A stretch of 64,000 nucleotides of DNA from an uncultured Bacilli bacterium (GTDB lineage: Bacteria > Bacillota_I > Bacilli_A > RFN20 > CAG-826), in NCBI GenBank assembly GCA_944363565.1, contig CALVUI010000001.1, positions 248,001 to 312,000 on the forward strand, given 5' to 3'. Shown in pieces: positions 43,065 through 52,109 of the stretch. The position numbers were made by a program, and so were the translations under genes. The stretch's first letter is position 1, and each line of letters begins with the position of its first letter. The notes under the pieces were generated by a model. The model was not told where the DNA came from. It saw only the letters and a list, made by a program, of their open reading frames with translations, and searched no databases.

Positions 43065-44300
43065 ATGAGATATTTGGAAGAAATGGCCCGTGGGCTCGAT
43101 GCCCGGGCCGCCCTTAGGGAAGCCTCCCGCTGCCTCCTTTGCCTCGACGCCCCCTGTTCCAAGGGATGTCCGGCCGGCACCGACCCGGGGAAGTTCATCC
43201 GTAGCCTCCGTTTCCTCAACGAGGAAGGGGCGGCCTACGTCATCCGCATCAACAACGCCCTCGGGGCCCTATGTGCCCGTCTATGTCCCACCGAATCCCT
43301 TTGCCAAAAGGGGTGCCTGAGGGCGGGTCTAGACAAACCTGTCGACATCGGGGGCATCCAGCGTTACCTCACCGACCTCGAAGCGGAGAATGGCTGGGAG
43401 TTTTTGTCTCCGGGAGAAGACACGGGCAAGAAGGTGGCCATCGTCGGAAGCGGCCCCGCGGGATTAGAAGCCGCGGCGGTTTTAAGGTCCTACGGCCATG
43501 GGGTCGTCATTTATGAAAAGGAAGAACAGGCCGGGGGAGTGCTCCGTTATGGCATTCCGGCTTACCGGCTTCCGGAAGAGGTATTGGAAAGGGAAATAAA
43601 GCGCATCCTCGACCTTGGGGTGGAACTAAGGACCAAGGCCGAGGTCGGTAGGGACGTCGATTCCGATGCCTTGAAGAAGGAATACGACGCCGTCTTGTAT
43701 TGCATCGGCTACACCAAAGGCAAGGTCGTCGAACCCTTCAAAGGGAAGGAAAACGTCGTCTCGGCCTTGGATTTGCTAAGGAAAATCAAGAAGGATCCCG
43801 CTTCCTTCAAGGCCCCTGAAAACGTCCTGATAGTCGGGGGCGGGGACGTGGCCATGGATGTCATCGGCTCCCTCAAGCGCCTAGGCAGCCGCCGCCTCGT
43901 CTGCGTGGCCTACGAGGAACTCGGGGAGTTCAGGGCTAGTCAAAAGGAATTCGGTGACGCCCTCAAGGAAGCCGATTCCATCATCGCCGGCTATGTCCCG
44001 GAAAGCTACGACGGAAAGGAAACGGTGTTCCGCCACCGCTTCCTCGAAAGCCGCCTTTCGATAAAAGCCGACCTCACGGTTTTGGCGGTCGGCCAAACCT
44101 ACGAGGCCGAGGGCCTGCCCCTCGTCTTCGAAAAAGGAACCGTCAAGGGGACCTTCCACACGAGCGGGGACCCCAAGGTCTTCTTTGCCGGGGACATCGC
44201 CCCCGAGAAGGGAAAACTGGTGGTCCACGCCGTCAAGTCCGGGAAGGAAGCGGCCATGATCATCGATCGGAGGATAGGAGGACACAAAAATGGAAAATAG
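43065..44300 (+). CDS. preT: Dihydropyrimidine dehydrogenase, NADH-binding subunit
   Basis: 411 residues, GltD-like. N-terminal Fe-S helical domain with [19 protein letters not shown] and [16 protein letters not shown], then FAD site [23 protein letters not shown] site [19 protein letters not shown], and a closing [20 protein letters not shown] region. With PreA it reduces uracil and thymine to dihydro-forms (or the reverse) with NADH. Start ATG 43065 is chosen over the longer open frame because a TAAAAT box sits 7 bases before it and the upstream stretch is repeat DNA. Overlaps preA by 11 bases. Confidence 0.88.
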   Translation: MRYLEEMARGLDARAALREASRCLLCLDAPCSKGCPAGTDPGKFIRSLRFLNEEGAAYVIRINNALGALCARLCPTESLCQKGCLRAGLDKPVDIGGIQRYLTDLEAENGWEFLSPGEDTGKKVAIVGSGPAGLEAAAVLRSYGHGVVIYEKEEQAGGVLRYGIPAYRLPEEVLEREIKRILDLGVELRTKAEVGRDVDSDALKKEYDAVLYCIGYTKGKVVEPFKGKENVVSALDLLRKIKKDPASFKAPENVLIVGGGDVAMDVIGSLKRLGSRRLVCVAYEELGEFRASQKEFGDALKEADSIIAGYVPESYDGKETVFRHRFLESRLSIKADLTVLAVGQTYEAEGLPLVFEKGTVKGTFHTSGDPKVFFAGDIAPEKGKLVVHAVKSGKEAAMIIDRRIGGHKNGK

Positions 44301-45528
44301 GCTGGCCATCGAAATATTGGGCGTTGCTTTCCCCAATCCCTTCTGCCTTTCCTCTTCGCCGGTTTCCAATGACTACGAGATGTGCGCGAAGGCCTACAAA
44401 GCCGGCTTCGGCGGCATCGTCTTCAAGACCATCGGTCCCAAGGATTACCTGATCGACGAGGTCAGCCCCCGCTTCGACGCCACCTCCAAGGAAGGGACGC
44501 CGTTTCTGGGCTTCAAGAACATGGAACAGATCGCCGAGCATCCCTATGAGGAAAACCTCGACGCCCTCAGGCGCTTGAAGAAGGATTTCCCCGATAAGGT
44601 CCTCATCGCCTCCATCATGGGGAACGACGACGAGTCCTGGGCCTATATCGCTAGGGACGTCGAGGAAGCCGGGGCCGACATGGTCGAGCTCAACTTCAGC
44701 TGCCCCCAGATGACGAGCCACGCCATGGGGAGCGACGTCGGGACCTCGCCCGAACTCTGCCGCCATTACTGTGAGATCGTCAGGGCCAACACCAAGCTCC
44801 CGATCATCGCCAAGATGACCCCCAACCTCGCCGAGATGAACACCGTGGCCCGGGCCTGCCTCGAAGGCGGGGCCGACGCCATCAGCGCCATCAATACCGT
44901 GAAATCGATCACCCACGTCGATTTGGATAAGCTGGTACCGCTTCCGATCATCGACGGAAAGAGCAGCGTCTCCGGTTATTCCGGGGCGGCCGTGAGGCCC
45001 ATCGGCCTTCGCTTCGTTTCCGATTTGGCCCGTGACGAAAGGCTCAAGGGCGCCCCAATCGGGGGCATCGGCGGGATCGAGACCTGGCGCGACGCCGCCG
45101 AGTATATCTTGCTTGGGGCCTCTTTCCTCCAGCTTACGACCGCGGTCATGGAATACGGCTACCGTGTTGTCGAGGACTTGATCGACGGCCTCAACCGCTA
45201 CATGGTCAGACACGGCTGCGAGCATTTGGAGGAGATGGTTGGACTAGCCAATAAAAACGTCATCCCGGCCGAAGAACTGAACCGCGATTACCGCTACCTC
45301 CCGGAGATCGACGAGGAAAAGTGCCTCAAGTGCCTCCGCTGCGTCGTCTCTTGCTACGACGGGGCCCACCAGGCCATCAGTTACGACGAAAAGACCCGGA
45401 AACCGACCATCGACGAGAACAAGTGCGTCGGCTGCCACCTTTGCGAACTGGTCTGCCCGGCCGGGGCCATTAGAGGCGGCAAGGTCGTCTACAAAGCGGG
45501 CCGGAAGGTCGCCAAGCCCCTCCTTTAG
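44290..45528 (+). CDS. preA: Dihydropyrimidine dehydrogenase, catalytic subunit
   Basis: 412 residues. FMN barrel of the dihydroorotate dehydrogenase superfamily ([50 protein letters not shown]) followed by two [4Fe-4S] motifs, [17 protein letters not shown] and [15 protein letters not shown]. This is the PreA plan, whose catalytic Cys lies in the barrel (NFSCPQ region). Ribosome site GGAGGA. No dihydropyrimidinase gene nearby, so the pathway continues elsewhere or the pair works in the other direction. Confidence 0.92.
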   Translation: MENRLAIEILGVAFPNPFCLSSSPVSNDYEMCAKAYKAGFGGIVFKTIGPKDYLIDEVSPRFDATSKEGTPFLGFKNMEQIAEHPYEENLDALRRLKKDFPDKVLIASIMGNDDESWAYIARDVEEAGADMVELNFSCPQMTSHAMGSDVGTSPELCRHYCEIVRANTKLPIIAKMTPNLAEMNTVARACLEGGADAISAINTVKSITHVDLDKLVPLPIIDGKSSVSGYSGAAVRPIGLRFVSDLARDERLKGAPIGGIGGIETWRDAAEYILLGASFLQLTTAVMEYGYRVVEDLIDGLNRYMVRHGCEHLEEMVGLANKNVIPAEELNRDYRYLPEIDEEKCLKCLRCVVSCYDGAHQAISYDEKTRKPTIDENKCVGCHLCELVCPAGAIRGGKVVYKAGRKVAKPLL

Positions 45529-45572
45529 GAGGTGGCCAGTCCTTCCCTTTTGGCTTATCATTTGGCCCTAAG

Positions 45573-46322
45573 ATGAAGATCACCCTATTGTTTCCGACCA
45601 AAAACCAAAGCGACAAGCTCCTGAAAAACATCAGGGAGCAGGTCATTCCCTATTTCGACGCGGCCTCTATCGCCTACGACGGCCTCATCGCCGCCTCCGG
45701 CTCGACCCAGGCCGAATACCGGAAGCTCGAAGAGGGCCTGAAAAGCCTTCCGATGAATTTTTCCCTTTTGCCCTATGACCCGGTCCCGGGTAAGGGCCAT
45801 AACCTCCGGTCGGGGCTTTTGGCTGCCGAAGGCGACTACGTTCTCTTCATGGATAGCGACCTTTCGACGTCCCTCGATACCTTCGAGCGGATGAAACCCT
45901 ACCTTGGCAAGGCCGACATGGTCATCGCCAGCCGCTACGCCAAAGATAGCCTCATCCCCATCAAGCAACCCTTCATCCGCCGCTTTGTCAGCGCCTCGAG
46001 CCGCTTCATCATCAAGGCCCTCTTCCGTTTCAAGGGCCTGACCGACACCCAATGCGGCTTCAAGCTGATCCGCGGGGAAGTCGGAAGGGAAATGGCCAAG
46101 CGCCAGATCGTCGAGGGCTTCGCCTTCGACTGCGAATACCTCTACATGTGCAAACTCAATGATCTCAAGGTCGTGGAAGTGCCCTGCACCTGGCGCAACG
46201 ACGAAGACTCGACCCTCTCGGCCTTCAAGGCCTCGGTCGTCTTCTTCAAGGACCTTCTACGGATCAAGGCCCACCGCCGTCACTATTTCTTTGATAAGGG
46301 GAAAAACGATGCTGATCGATAG
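45573..46322 (+). CDS. Family 2 glycosyltransferase (Alg5/DPM1-like)
   Basis: 249 residues, soluble GT-A fold. Starts ITLLFPTKNQSDKLLKNIRE, nucleotide-sugar DxD motif FMDSDLST, then RFKGLTDTQCGFKLIRGEVG, which is typical of dolichyl-/polyprenyl-phosphate sugar transferases. No membrane helix. Likely makes a polyprenyl-phosphate hexose for surface glycan. TATCAT lies 11 bases before ATG 45573, so a very short leader is likely. Overlaps obg by 14 bases. Confidence 0.85.
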   Translation: MKITLLFPTKNQSDKLLKNIREQVIPYFDAASIAYDGLIAASGSTQAEYRKLEEGLKSLPMNFSLLPYDPVPGKGHNLRSGLLAAEGDYVLFMDSDLSTSLDTFERMKPYLGKADMVIASRYAKDSLIPIKQPFIRRFVSASSRFIIKALFRFKGLTDTQCGFKLIRGEVGREMAKRQIVEGFAFDCEYLYMCKLNDLKVVEVPCTWRNDEDSTLSAFKASVVFFKDLLRIKAHRRHYFFDKGKNDADR

Positions 46323-47583
46323 GGCCGTCATCGAAGTGAGGGCCGGGAAGGGCGGCAATGGCGCCATTTCATTCCGGCACGAGAAATACGTCGAATTCGG
46401 GGGCCCCGACGGGGGCAACGGCGGGGAAGGCGGTAGCGTCATCCTCGTGGCCTCGAACCAATGCTCGACCCTTTTTGGCTACCGCCACGGCAAGGCCCTG
46501 ATGGCCGAAGACGGGGGCAAGGGCGACAAGAAGCTGATGCACGGGAAAAACGGAAAGGACTATATCGGCGAGGTCCCGCCCGGGACCGCCGTCTATGAGG
46601 AAAGTAGCGGTTCCCTCATCGCCGACCTCAAAAACCCCGGTGACAAGGCCGTGGTGGCTAGGGGCGGGAAGGGCGGCAAGGGCAATGCCATGTTCAAGAG
46701 TTCGCGCAACCGGGTCCCGCGGATCGCCGAAAACGGGGAACCGGGGGAATGCCGCCGCCTCATCCTCGAGATGAAGATGCTGAGCGACGTCGGGATCGTC
46801 GGCCTTCCCAGTGCCGGGAAGTCGACCCTCCTCAACCTCATTTCCAATGCCGGGGCCAAGACCGGGGACTATCCCTTCACTACCTTGGTCCCGAACCTCG
46901 GGGTCGTCGGCTACGAAGACGGGTCTAGCCTCGTCTTCGGCGACATGCCCGGCCTCGTCGAGGGAGCCTCGACCGGGAAGGGCCTCGGTCTGACCTTTTT
47001 GCGCCACATCGAACGGACCAGGGTCCTGGTCCACCTCGTTTCGATGGAAGAGGGGCACGATCCCTACGAAGACTATCTGAATATCAGGAAGGAACTCGAA
47101 TGCTACGGGGCCGATTTGGAGAAGCGGCCCGAGATCGTCGTGGCCTCGAAGATGGACGAAGACGGGGCCGAAGAGAGGAAAAAAGAATTCGAGGAAAAAC
47201 TCGGGAAAAAGGTCATCGGCTTATCGAGTTACACCCGGGAAGGGGTCGACGAAATCCTCGCAAAAGCCCGGGAACTGGCGGCGATTACTCCGAGTTTCGC
47301 CCTCAAGGGCAGCAAGGAAGAGGAAGGGGGCCTCAAGGTCTACGACGCCCACAACAAGGAAGAGGCCTTCGTCATCACCCATCCCAAGAGCGACCTCTTC
47401 GTCATCTCCGGGGAAGAGATCCTAAGGAAATACGCCTCCATCAACATGTCGACCGAGGAAGGGGTGGCGAGATTGCTTGGCTACCTCCACCGCCTCGGCA
47501 TCGAAAAGGCCCTCGTGGCCAAGGGCATCAAGGAAGGCGACACCGTCCAGATCGGGGACTTCCAGTTTACGTATACCGAATAG
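46309..47583 (+). CDS. obg: GTPase Obg/CgtA
   Basis: 424 residues. Glycine-rich Obg fold (1-157: GKGGNGAISFRHEKYVEFGG, GGKGGKGNAMF), G domain with G1 GLPSAGKST, G2 PFTTLVPNLG, G3 GDMPGLVEGA, G4 SKMD (usually NKxD), and a C-terminal OCT domain (about 345-424). Needed for 50S assembly and stress signalling, fitting the downstream rel gene. The frame is open upstream, but MLIDRAVIEVRAGKGGNG is the family start, with AAGGGGAAA as ribosome site. Confidence 0.95.
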   Translation: MLIDRAVIEVRAGKGGNGAISFRHEKYVEFGGPDGGNGGEGGSVILVASNQCSTLFGYRHGKALMAEDGGKGDKKLMHGKNGKDYIGEVPPGTAVYEESSGSLIADLKNPGDKAVVARGGKGGKGNAMFKSSRNRVPRIAENGEPGECRRLILEMKMLSDVGIVGLPSAGKSTLLNLISNAGAKTGDYPFTTLVPNLGVVGYEDGSSLVFGDMPGLVEGASTGKGLGLTFLRHIERTRVLVHLVSMEEGHDPYEDYLNIRKELECYGADLEKRPEIVVASKMDEDGAEERKKEFEEKLGKKVIGLSSYTREGVDEILAKARELAAITPSFALKGSKEEEGGLKVYDAHNKEEAFVITHPKSDLFVISGEEILRKYASINMSTEEGVARLLGYLHRLGIEKALVAKGIKEGDTVQIGDFQFTYTE

Positions 47584-47592
47584 GGGAGGACA

Positions 47593-47691
47593 ATGAATAG
47601 GAAGAAGGCCGTCCAACTGCTGATCCTCATCGCTTCGCTACTAGGGATCCTCATGGTCGCCCTTCTCGTCTTTCTGATCAGCCATGCTTAG
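47593..47691 (+). CDS. 32-residue single-helix membrane peptide
   Basis: MNRKKAVQLLILIASLLGIL then MVALLVFLISHA: basic start and one membrane helix filling the rest. Strong ribosome site (GGGGAGGACA) before ATG 47593, and its end overlaps ruvA by eight bases, so it is translated within the obg-ruvA unit. Function unknown. Confidence 0.7.
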   Translation: MNRKKAVQLLILIASLLGILMVALLVFLISHA

Positions 47692-48250
47692 CTATATCGT
47701 CGGACTCATCACCGAAGTCGGGGAAGATAGGATCGTCATCGAGAGCAACGGTCTGGGCTACGAAGCCCTCGTCCCCTCGCCCGAGCCTTTTGCTCTTGGC
47801 CAAAGCGGGAAGTTCTATTGCTACGAAATCGTAAGCGAAGACGAGCATACCCTCTGCGCCTTCCCCAGCCGCGAATTCCGCGACGCCTTCTATAGCCTCA
47901 TCAAGGTCAAGGGCATCGGACCCAGGACCGCCCTCGGGGCCCTTTCCCTGACCACGCCCGAGAACCTCTATAACGCCATCAGGAGCAACAACACCAGCTA
48001 CCTCAAGAAGCTCCCGGGGATCGGGGCCAAGGCCGCCAGCCAAATCATCCTCGACCTCAAGGGCAGTCTGACCTTCGGCAAGGCCAAGGCCGACCCCCAC
48101 CAGTACGACGAGGTCCGGGAAGGCCTCAAGGTTTTGAAGTTCAAGGTCAAGGACATCGACGAGGCCTTAAGCAAGATCAACCTCCCGGAGGCCTCTAACG
48201 AGGAGATCCTCCGCGAGGCCCTCAAGATATTGAGGCAGAAGAAGGTATGA
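47684..48250 (+). CDS. ruvA: Holliday junction helicase subunit RuvA
   Basis: 188 residues. OB-fold N-terminus (LSYIVGLITEVGEDRIVIES), helix-hairpin-helix pair (FYSLIKVKGIGPRTALGAL; YLKKLPGIGAKAASQIILDL), C-terminal RuvB-binding helices. Binds the four-way junction and recruits RuvB. Stop overlaps ruvB start (ATGA). Confidence 0.95.
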   Translation: MLSYIVGLITEVGEDRIVIESNGLGYEALVPSPEPFALGQSGKFYCYEIVSEDEHTLCAFPSREFRDAFYSLIKVKGIGPRTALGALSLTTPENLYNAIRSNNTSYLKKLPGIGAKAASQIILDLKGSLTFGKAKADPHQYDEVREGLKVLKFKVKDIDEALSKINLPEASNEEILREALKILRQKKV

Positions 48251-49257
48251 AGAAACACGACATCTTGGATGCCAAGAAACTGCCCGGGGAAGAGGAAAGC
48301 GAGCTTTCGCTCCGCCCCAAGAGGCTTTCGGAATACATCGGCCAAAAGGAACTCAAAGACAACCTCAAGGTCTTCATCGGGGCCGCCAAAAGCCGTGGGG
48401 AAACCCTCGACCACGTCTTGCTTTACGGCCCCCCGGGCTTAGGCAAGACGACGCTTGCCCACGTCATCGCCAACGAAATGGGCGGGACCTTGAAGCCCAC
48501 CAACGGACCCTCGATCGAAAAAACCGGGGACCTGGCCGCCCTTTTAAGCGACCTCGAACCGGGCGACGTCCTCTTCATCGATGAGATCCACCGCCTCCCG
48601 ACCGCCGTCATGGAGGTCCTCTACGGGGCGATGGAGGACTTCAAGCTCTCGATCCTCATCAGCCGCGAGGGCGGGGCCAAGGCCCTCAATCTCCCCCTGC
48701 CGCCCTTTACCCTGGTCGGGGCCACCACCAGGGCCGGTTCCCTTTCCTCACCACTGCGGGCCCGCTTTGGTATCTCGGCCAAGATCGACTTCTATCCGCC
48801 CGAGGACCTTTTGAAGATCATCGAAAGGACCTCGAAGGTTTATGGCATGCCCCTTTCCAAGGAAGCGGCGGAACTCCTCTCCAAACGGAGCCGCGGGACT
48901 CCGCGGATCGCCAATCGCCTCTATAGACGGGTCCGGGACTTTGCTTCCTATGACGGGCTAAAGGAAATCGACGAGGCCACGGCCTTACGGGCCATGAAGG
49001 CCCTGAAGATCGACGAAATGGGCCTCGACGAGGTCGATTTGAAGTACCTGAGGGCCGTCATCGAACGCTTCCACGGGGGACCGGTGGGCCTAGAGGCCAT
49101 CGCCGCCTCGATCGGGGAGGAAATGACCAACCTCGAGGACGTCTACGAGCCCTATTTGGTGATGTCGGGCCTCATCAACCGGACCTCGCGGGGAAGGGAG
49201 GCCACCGACAAGGCCTACCGCCATCTCGGCCTCGTTTACCAGGGCCGCCTTTTCTAG
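48247..49257 (+). CDS. ruvB: Holliday junction helicase ATPase RuvB
   Basis: 336 residues, AAA+ motor for branch migration. Walker A YGPPGLGKTT, Walker B LFIDEIHRLP, sensor 1 GATTRAGSLSSPLRARFG with the arginine-finger region, winged helix at the end (VYEPYLVMSGLINRTSRGRE). Usual length. Confidence 0.97.
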   Translation: MKKHDILDAKKLPGEEESELSLRPKRLSEYIGQKELKDNLKVFIGAAKSRGETLDHVLLYGPPGLGKTTLAHVIANEMGGTLKPTNGPSIEKTGDLAALLSDLEPGDVLFIDEIHRLPTAVMEVLYGAMEDFKLSILISREGGAKALNLPLPPFTLVGATTRAGSLSSPLRARFGISAKIDFYPPEDLLKIIERTSKVYGMPLSKEAAELLSKRSRGTPRIANRLYRRVRDFASYDGLKEIDEATALRAMKALKIDEMGLDEVDLKYLRAVIERFHGGPVGLEAIAASIGEEMTNLEDVYEPYLVMSGLINRTSRGREATDKAYRHLGLVYQGRLF

Positions 49258-49322
49258 CCTTTCTTTCTCTTTAGAGAAAAAACGTTTACTAGTTACGCCC
49301 GAAAGCGTAATCTATTGACCGC

Positions 49323-49340
49323 AAGCGCCGCTTGGCGCTT
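49323..49340 (+). promoter_or_regulatory. Leader hairpin before secDF
   Basis: Perfect 7-bp stem AAGCGCC/GGCGCTT with loop GCTT, ending about ten bases before the secDF ribosome site GGAGGAATTCC. The T-run after it is broken (TGATTTTGG), so it is either a weak ruvB terminator or a structure controlling secDF translation. Confidence 0.4.
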
Positions 49341-49358
49341 TGATTTTGGAGGAATTCC

Positions 49359-52109
49359 ATGCGCCGTCTACTCGCTTATGTCTTACTGAGCTCCACCCTG
49401 GTTTTGGGGAGCGCCGCCGTGGCCACGCCGACCTTGGTATCGATGGATACCGACATCTCCTATGGCTATGGCCGCGACTTGGTCTTCAAGATTTCCCCCT
49501 ACAGCGAGGAAAACTACAATGGGATCGACCCGGTCGAGGAAGGGGCCTACGTCGACGACGACGGCTATGTGGCCGTGACGGCCGTGGCCGAGGAAATGAC
49601 CAAGCGCCTCGACGCCTGGGGCGTCAGCGACTATAGCGTGGCCAAGGAAGGCTACGACACGGTCCGGGTGCGTCTGAGGACCGAGAACAATTCCGCCACC
49701 GAATACGAATACCTCGAATACTATCTGCCCTTCTCGGGCGGACACATCTCGGTGGCCGCCTCGATGGACCAGGAAGAAGACTACGCCTACGACACGGCCT
49801 GGGCCGAGATGTTCACCGGCCAGACCGCCACCATCGAATACATCAGTGACTCGACGATCCCGGTCGTCGTCGTCCCCGTCAATAGCAAGGGCGAGGACGG
49901 GGCCCTCGGGCGGCTCCTCGACTATTGCGACTCGAAGTACGTGGCCGCCGATAGTTCGGCCTCGACCGAGGAGGTCAACTGCTACGTCGTCCTCTGGAGC
50001 CACAAGCAGGATACCGATACCTTCGACGCCGCCACCGGTTCCAACGGAGCCAGCGTCGACGCCAACGTCGCCAAGCGCTTCTTAGGGGCCGAAAACGCCG
50101 CCAACGCCTGGTTCACCGAGGCCGAGGAAGACGATAACTACACCCGTTTCCAGTACATCCCCTCTTCCGCCGCCTTCAACGGCAACACTTCCTATGATCC
50201 CTCGCAGGCCGATGCCGCCTACAAGGCCGCCTTCTTCTACATGTCGCTCTTCAACGCCTCGGACTATGCCGAGCTCGGGGCCGGCTATGACGTCAGCTTC
50301 GCCTTTTCGGCCGTCGCTTCCCCCGAAGTCGAGGGGATGATCGACCGCGGCTTCTCCCTGACCCCGGCCATGAACGCCACCCTCATCGCCTCCTTGGTGG
50401 GGCTAGGGATCGCCATCGTGGTCCTCGCCCTCTTCTTCAGGATGGGGGTCCTGGCCGCGCTTTCCTCCCTTTGCGTTTCCCTCGTCGCCACCATGCTACT
50501 GATCGGCTACTTCCACGCCCAGTTCGGGATCGGGATGGTCCTCGGGCTCTGCCTCGTGGCCTTGCTATCGCTCTTCGGTAGCATCTATTACCTGGCCAAG
50601 CTCAAGGACGAGATCTACCGCGGGCGGACCCTCAAGAAGGCCCACGCCGAGGCCGCCAAGAAGGCCTTCTGGCCGACCCTCGACGCCGGGATCATCAGCG
50701 TCGTGGCCGGGCTTTGCATCTATTTCTTAGTTCCGGCCGAAACCTCGATGGCCGGTCTGAGCCTCGTCATCGGCGGCTTCTTCGCCACCATCGCCTCCTT
50801 GCTTCTGACCAGGGTCCAGATGTGGCTCTTCGCCGGGGACGGCGACTCGGCCTCCAAGGTCGGGGGACTCCTTGGCATCGAAAAGGCCAAGGTTCCCGAT
50901 CTCCTCAAGGAAGAAAAGCAAACCTACTTCGGTCTCTTTGCCAAGACCAAGTTCATGAAGCCCTGGAAGGGCGTCATCATCGCCTCCGGGGTCTTGCTCG
51001 TGGCCTCGATCGTCGGGCTTTCGGTCTTTAGCGCCGTCGACGGGGGTGCCCCCTTCGCCGCCGCCAGCCTCCACGAAAATTCGCGGGCTTATATCTCTTA
51101 CCGAATCGCCGATGGAGCGACCAACGACGTCTTCAACGGCCTCGATGACATCGACAATGGGACCGACGGGGTCCTTAACCTCATCTACGTCGACGGGGAG
51201 ATGCTTTCGACCCATGCCTCCAAGACCGAGATGGTCACGACCTCGATCACCCTCACCAACTCGGCCGAGGTCGAGGACGGGGTCTACAATGTCCTCAACT
51301 TCATCATCGACTTCGATACCTATTATTCGCCGACCGAAGAGGGGGAATTCGTCCTCAGATTGCCTAGTGGCGAGGAAACGACCTACGAAAGCCTCGATGA
51401 GGCCCTCTCGGAAGCGGTCCTGGCCCTCAACGTCGATCCGACCAGCTACGACGTCTCCCTCAAGGAAGTGGTCTATGAGGAAGTGACGCCTTCCTTCACC
51501 GACGTCGCCATCGGCCTCTCGGTGTCCCTAGTGGTCATCGGGGCGTATCTCAGCATCCGTTACGGTTTGAGCCGTGGCCTCTCGGCCTCCCTCTATGCCG
51601 GGGCTTCTTCCTTCATCGCCCTCGGCTTGCTGAGTCTTTGCCGGGTCCCGGCCCTTCCGATCGCCGCCATCGGGGCCTTTGCCTCCTTGGTACTTGGGGC
51701 CTTCCTGGCCATCTTCATCCTCGGCAAGGAAAAGGAAATCGCCGCCGATAGCCATGAACGCGACAAGAAGGCTTTGGAATTCCGGGCCAAGACCCTGCTC
51801 GATGCCAATGCCCAAGGGGCAGCCGAACTCTTGATCTTCGGGATCATCGCCGCCTACGCCATGGTGGCCTACTTAGCCTTCGGACCCTCGGTCTACAGCC
51901 TGACCTTCTTGGTCGGCCTCGTCGGCGTCATCCTTTCGATGCTGATGCTCCTCGTCCTCATCGTTCCTTCTTCGCTTTTCCTCGCCAAGCAGTTCAGCAA
52001 GATCAAGCTCGATACTTCCTTCCTCTCCTCGAAAAAGAAGAAGAAGGGGAACCTGCCGCGCAAGGGCAGCGAACCCGAGGAAGCCGTCTTCATCGGGATC
52101 AACGACTGA
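49359..52109 (+). CDS. secDF: Fused protein-export subunit SecDF
   Basis: 916 residues. SecD half: N-terminal helix, large outer P1 domain (about 30-335), six-helix RND core (MNATLIASLVGLGIAIVVLA onward). SecF half from about 555 with its own outer domain and a second six-helix set (FTDVAIGLSVSLVVIGAYLS). Basic C-terminal tail. Uses proton flow to pull proteins through SecYEG, which suits the many secreted proteins here. Fusion of the two halves is common in Bacilli. Sequence is diverged in the outer domains. Confidence 0.88.
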   Translation: MRRLLAYVLLSSTLVLGSAAVATPTLVSMDTDISYGYGRDLVFKISPYSEENYNGIDPVEEGAYVDDDGYVAVTAVAEEMTKRLDAWGVSDYSVAKEGYDTVRVRLRTENNSATEYEYLEYYLPFSGGHISVAASMDQEEDYAYDTAWAEMFTGQTATIEYISDSTIPVVVVPVNSKGEDGALGRLLDYCDSKYVAADSSASTEEVNCYVVLWSHKQDTDTFDAATGSNGASVDANVAKRFLGAENAANAWFTEAEEDDNYTRFQYIPSSAAFNGNTSYDPSQADAAYKAAFFYMSLFNASDYAELGAGYDVSFAFSAVASPEVEGMIDRGFSLTPAMNATLIASLVGLGIAIVVLALFFRMGVLAALSSLCVSLVATMLLIGYFHAQFGIGMVLGLCLVALLSLFGSIYYLAKLKDEIYRGRTLKKAHAEAAKKAFWPTLDAGIISVVAGLCIYFLVPAETSMAGLSLVIGGFFATIASLLLTRVQMWLFAGDGDSASKVGGLLGIEKAKVPDLLKEEKQTYFGLFAKTKFMKPWKGVIIASGVLLVASIVGLSVFSAVDGGAPFAAASLHENSRAYISYRIADGATNDVFNGLDDIDNGTDGVLNLIYVDGEMLSTHASKTEMVTTSITLTNSAEVEDGVYNVLNFIIDFDTYYSPTEEGEFVLRLPSGEETTYESLDEALSEAVLALNVDPTSYDVSLKEVVYEEVTPSFTDVAIGLSVSLVVIGAYLSIRYGLSRGLSASLYAGASSFIALGLLSLCRVPALPIAAIGAFASLVLGAFLAIFILGKEKEIAADSHERDKKALEFRAKTLLDANAQGAAELLIFGIIAAYAMVAYLAFGPSVYSLTFLVGLVGVILSMLMLLVLIVPSSLFLAKQFSKIKLDTSFLSSKKKKKGNLPRKGSEPEEAVFIGIND

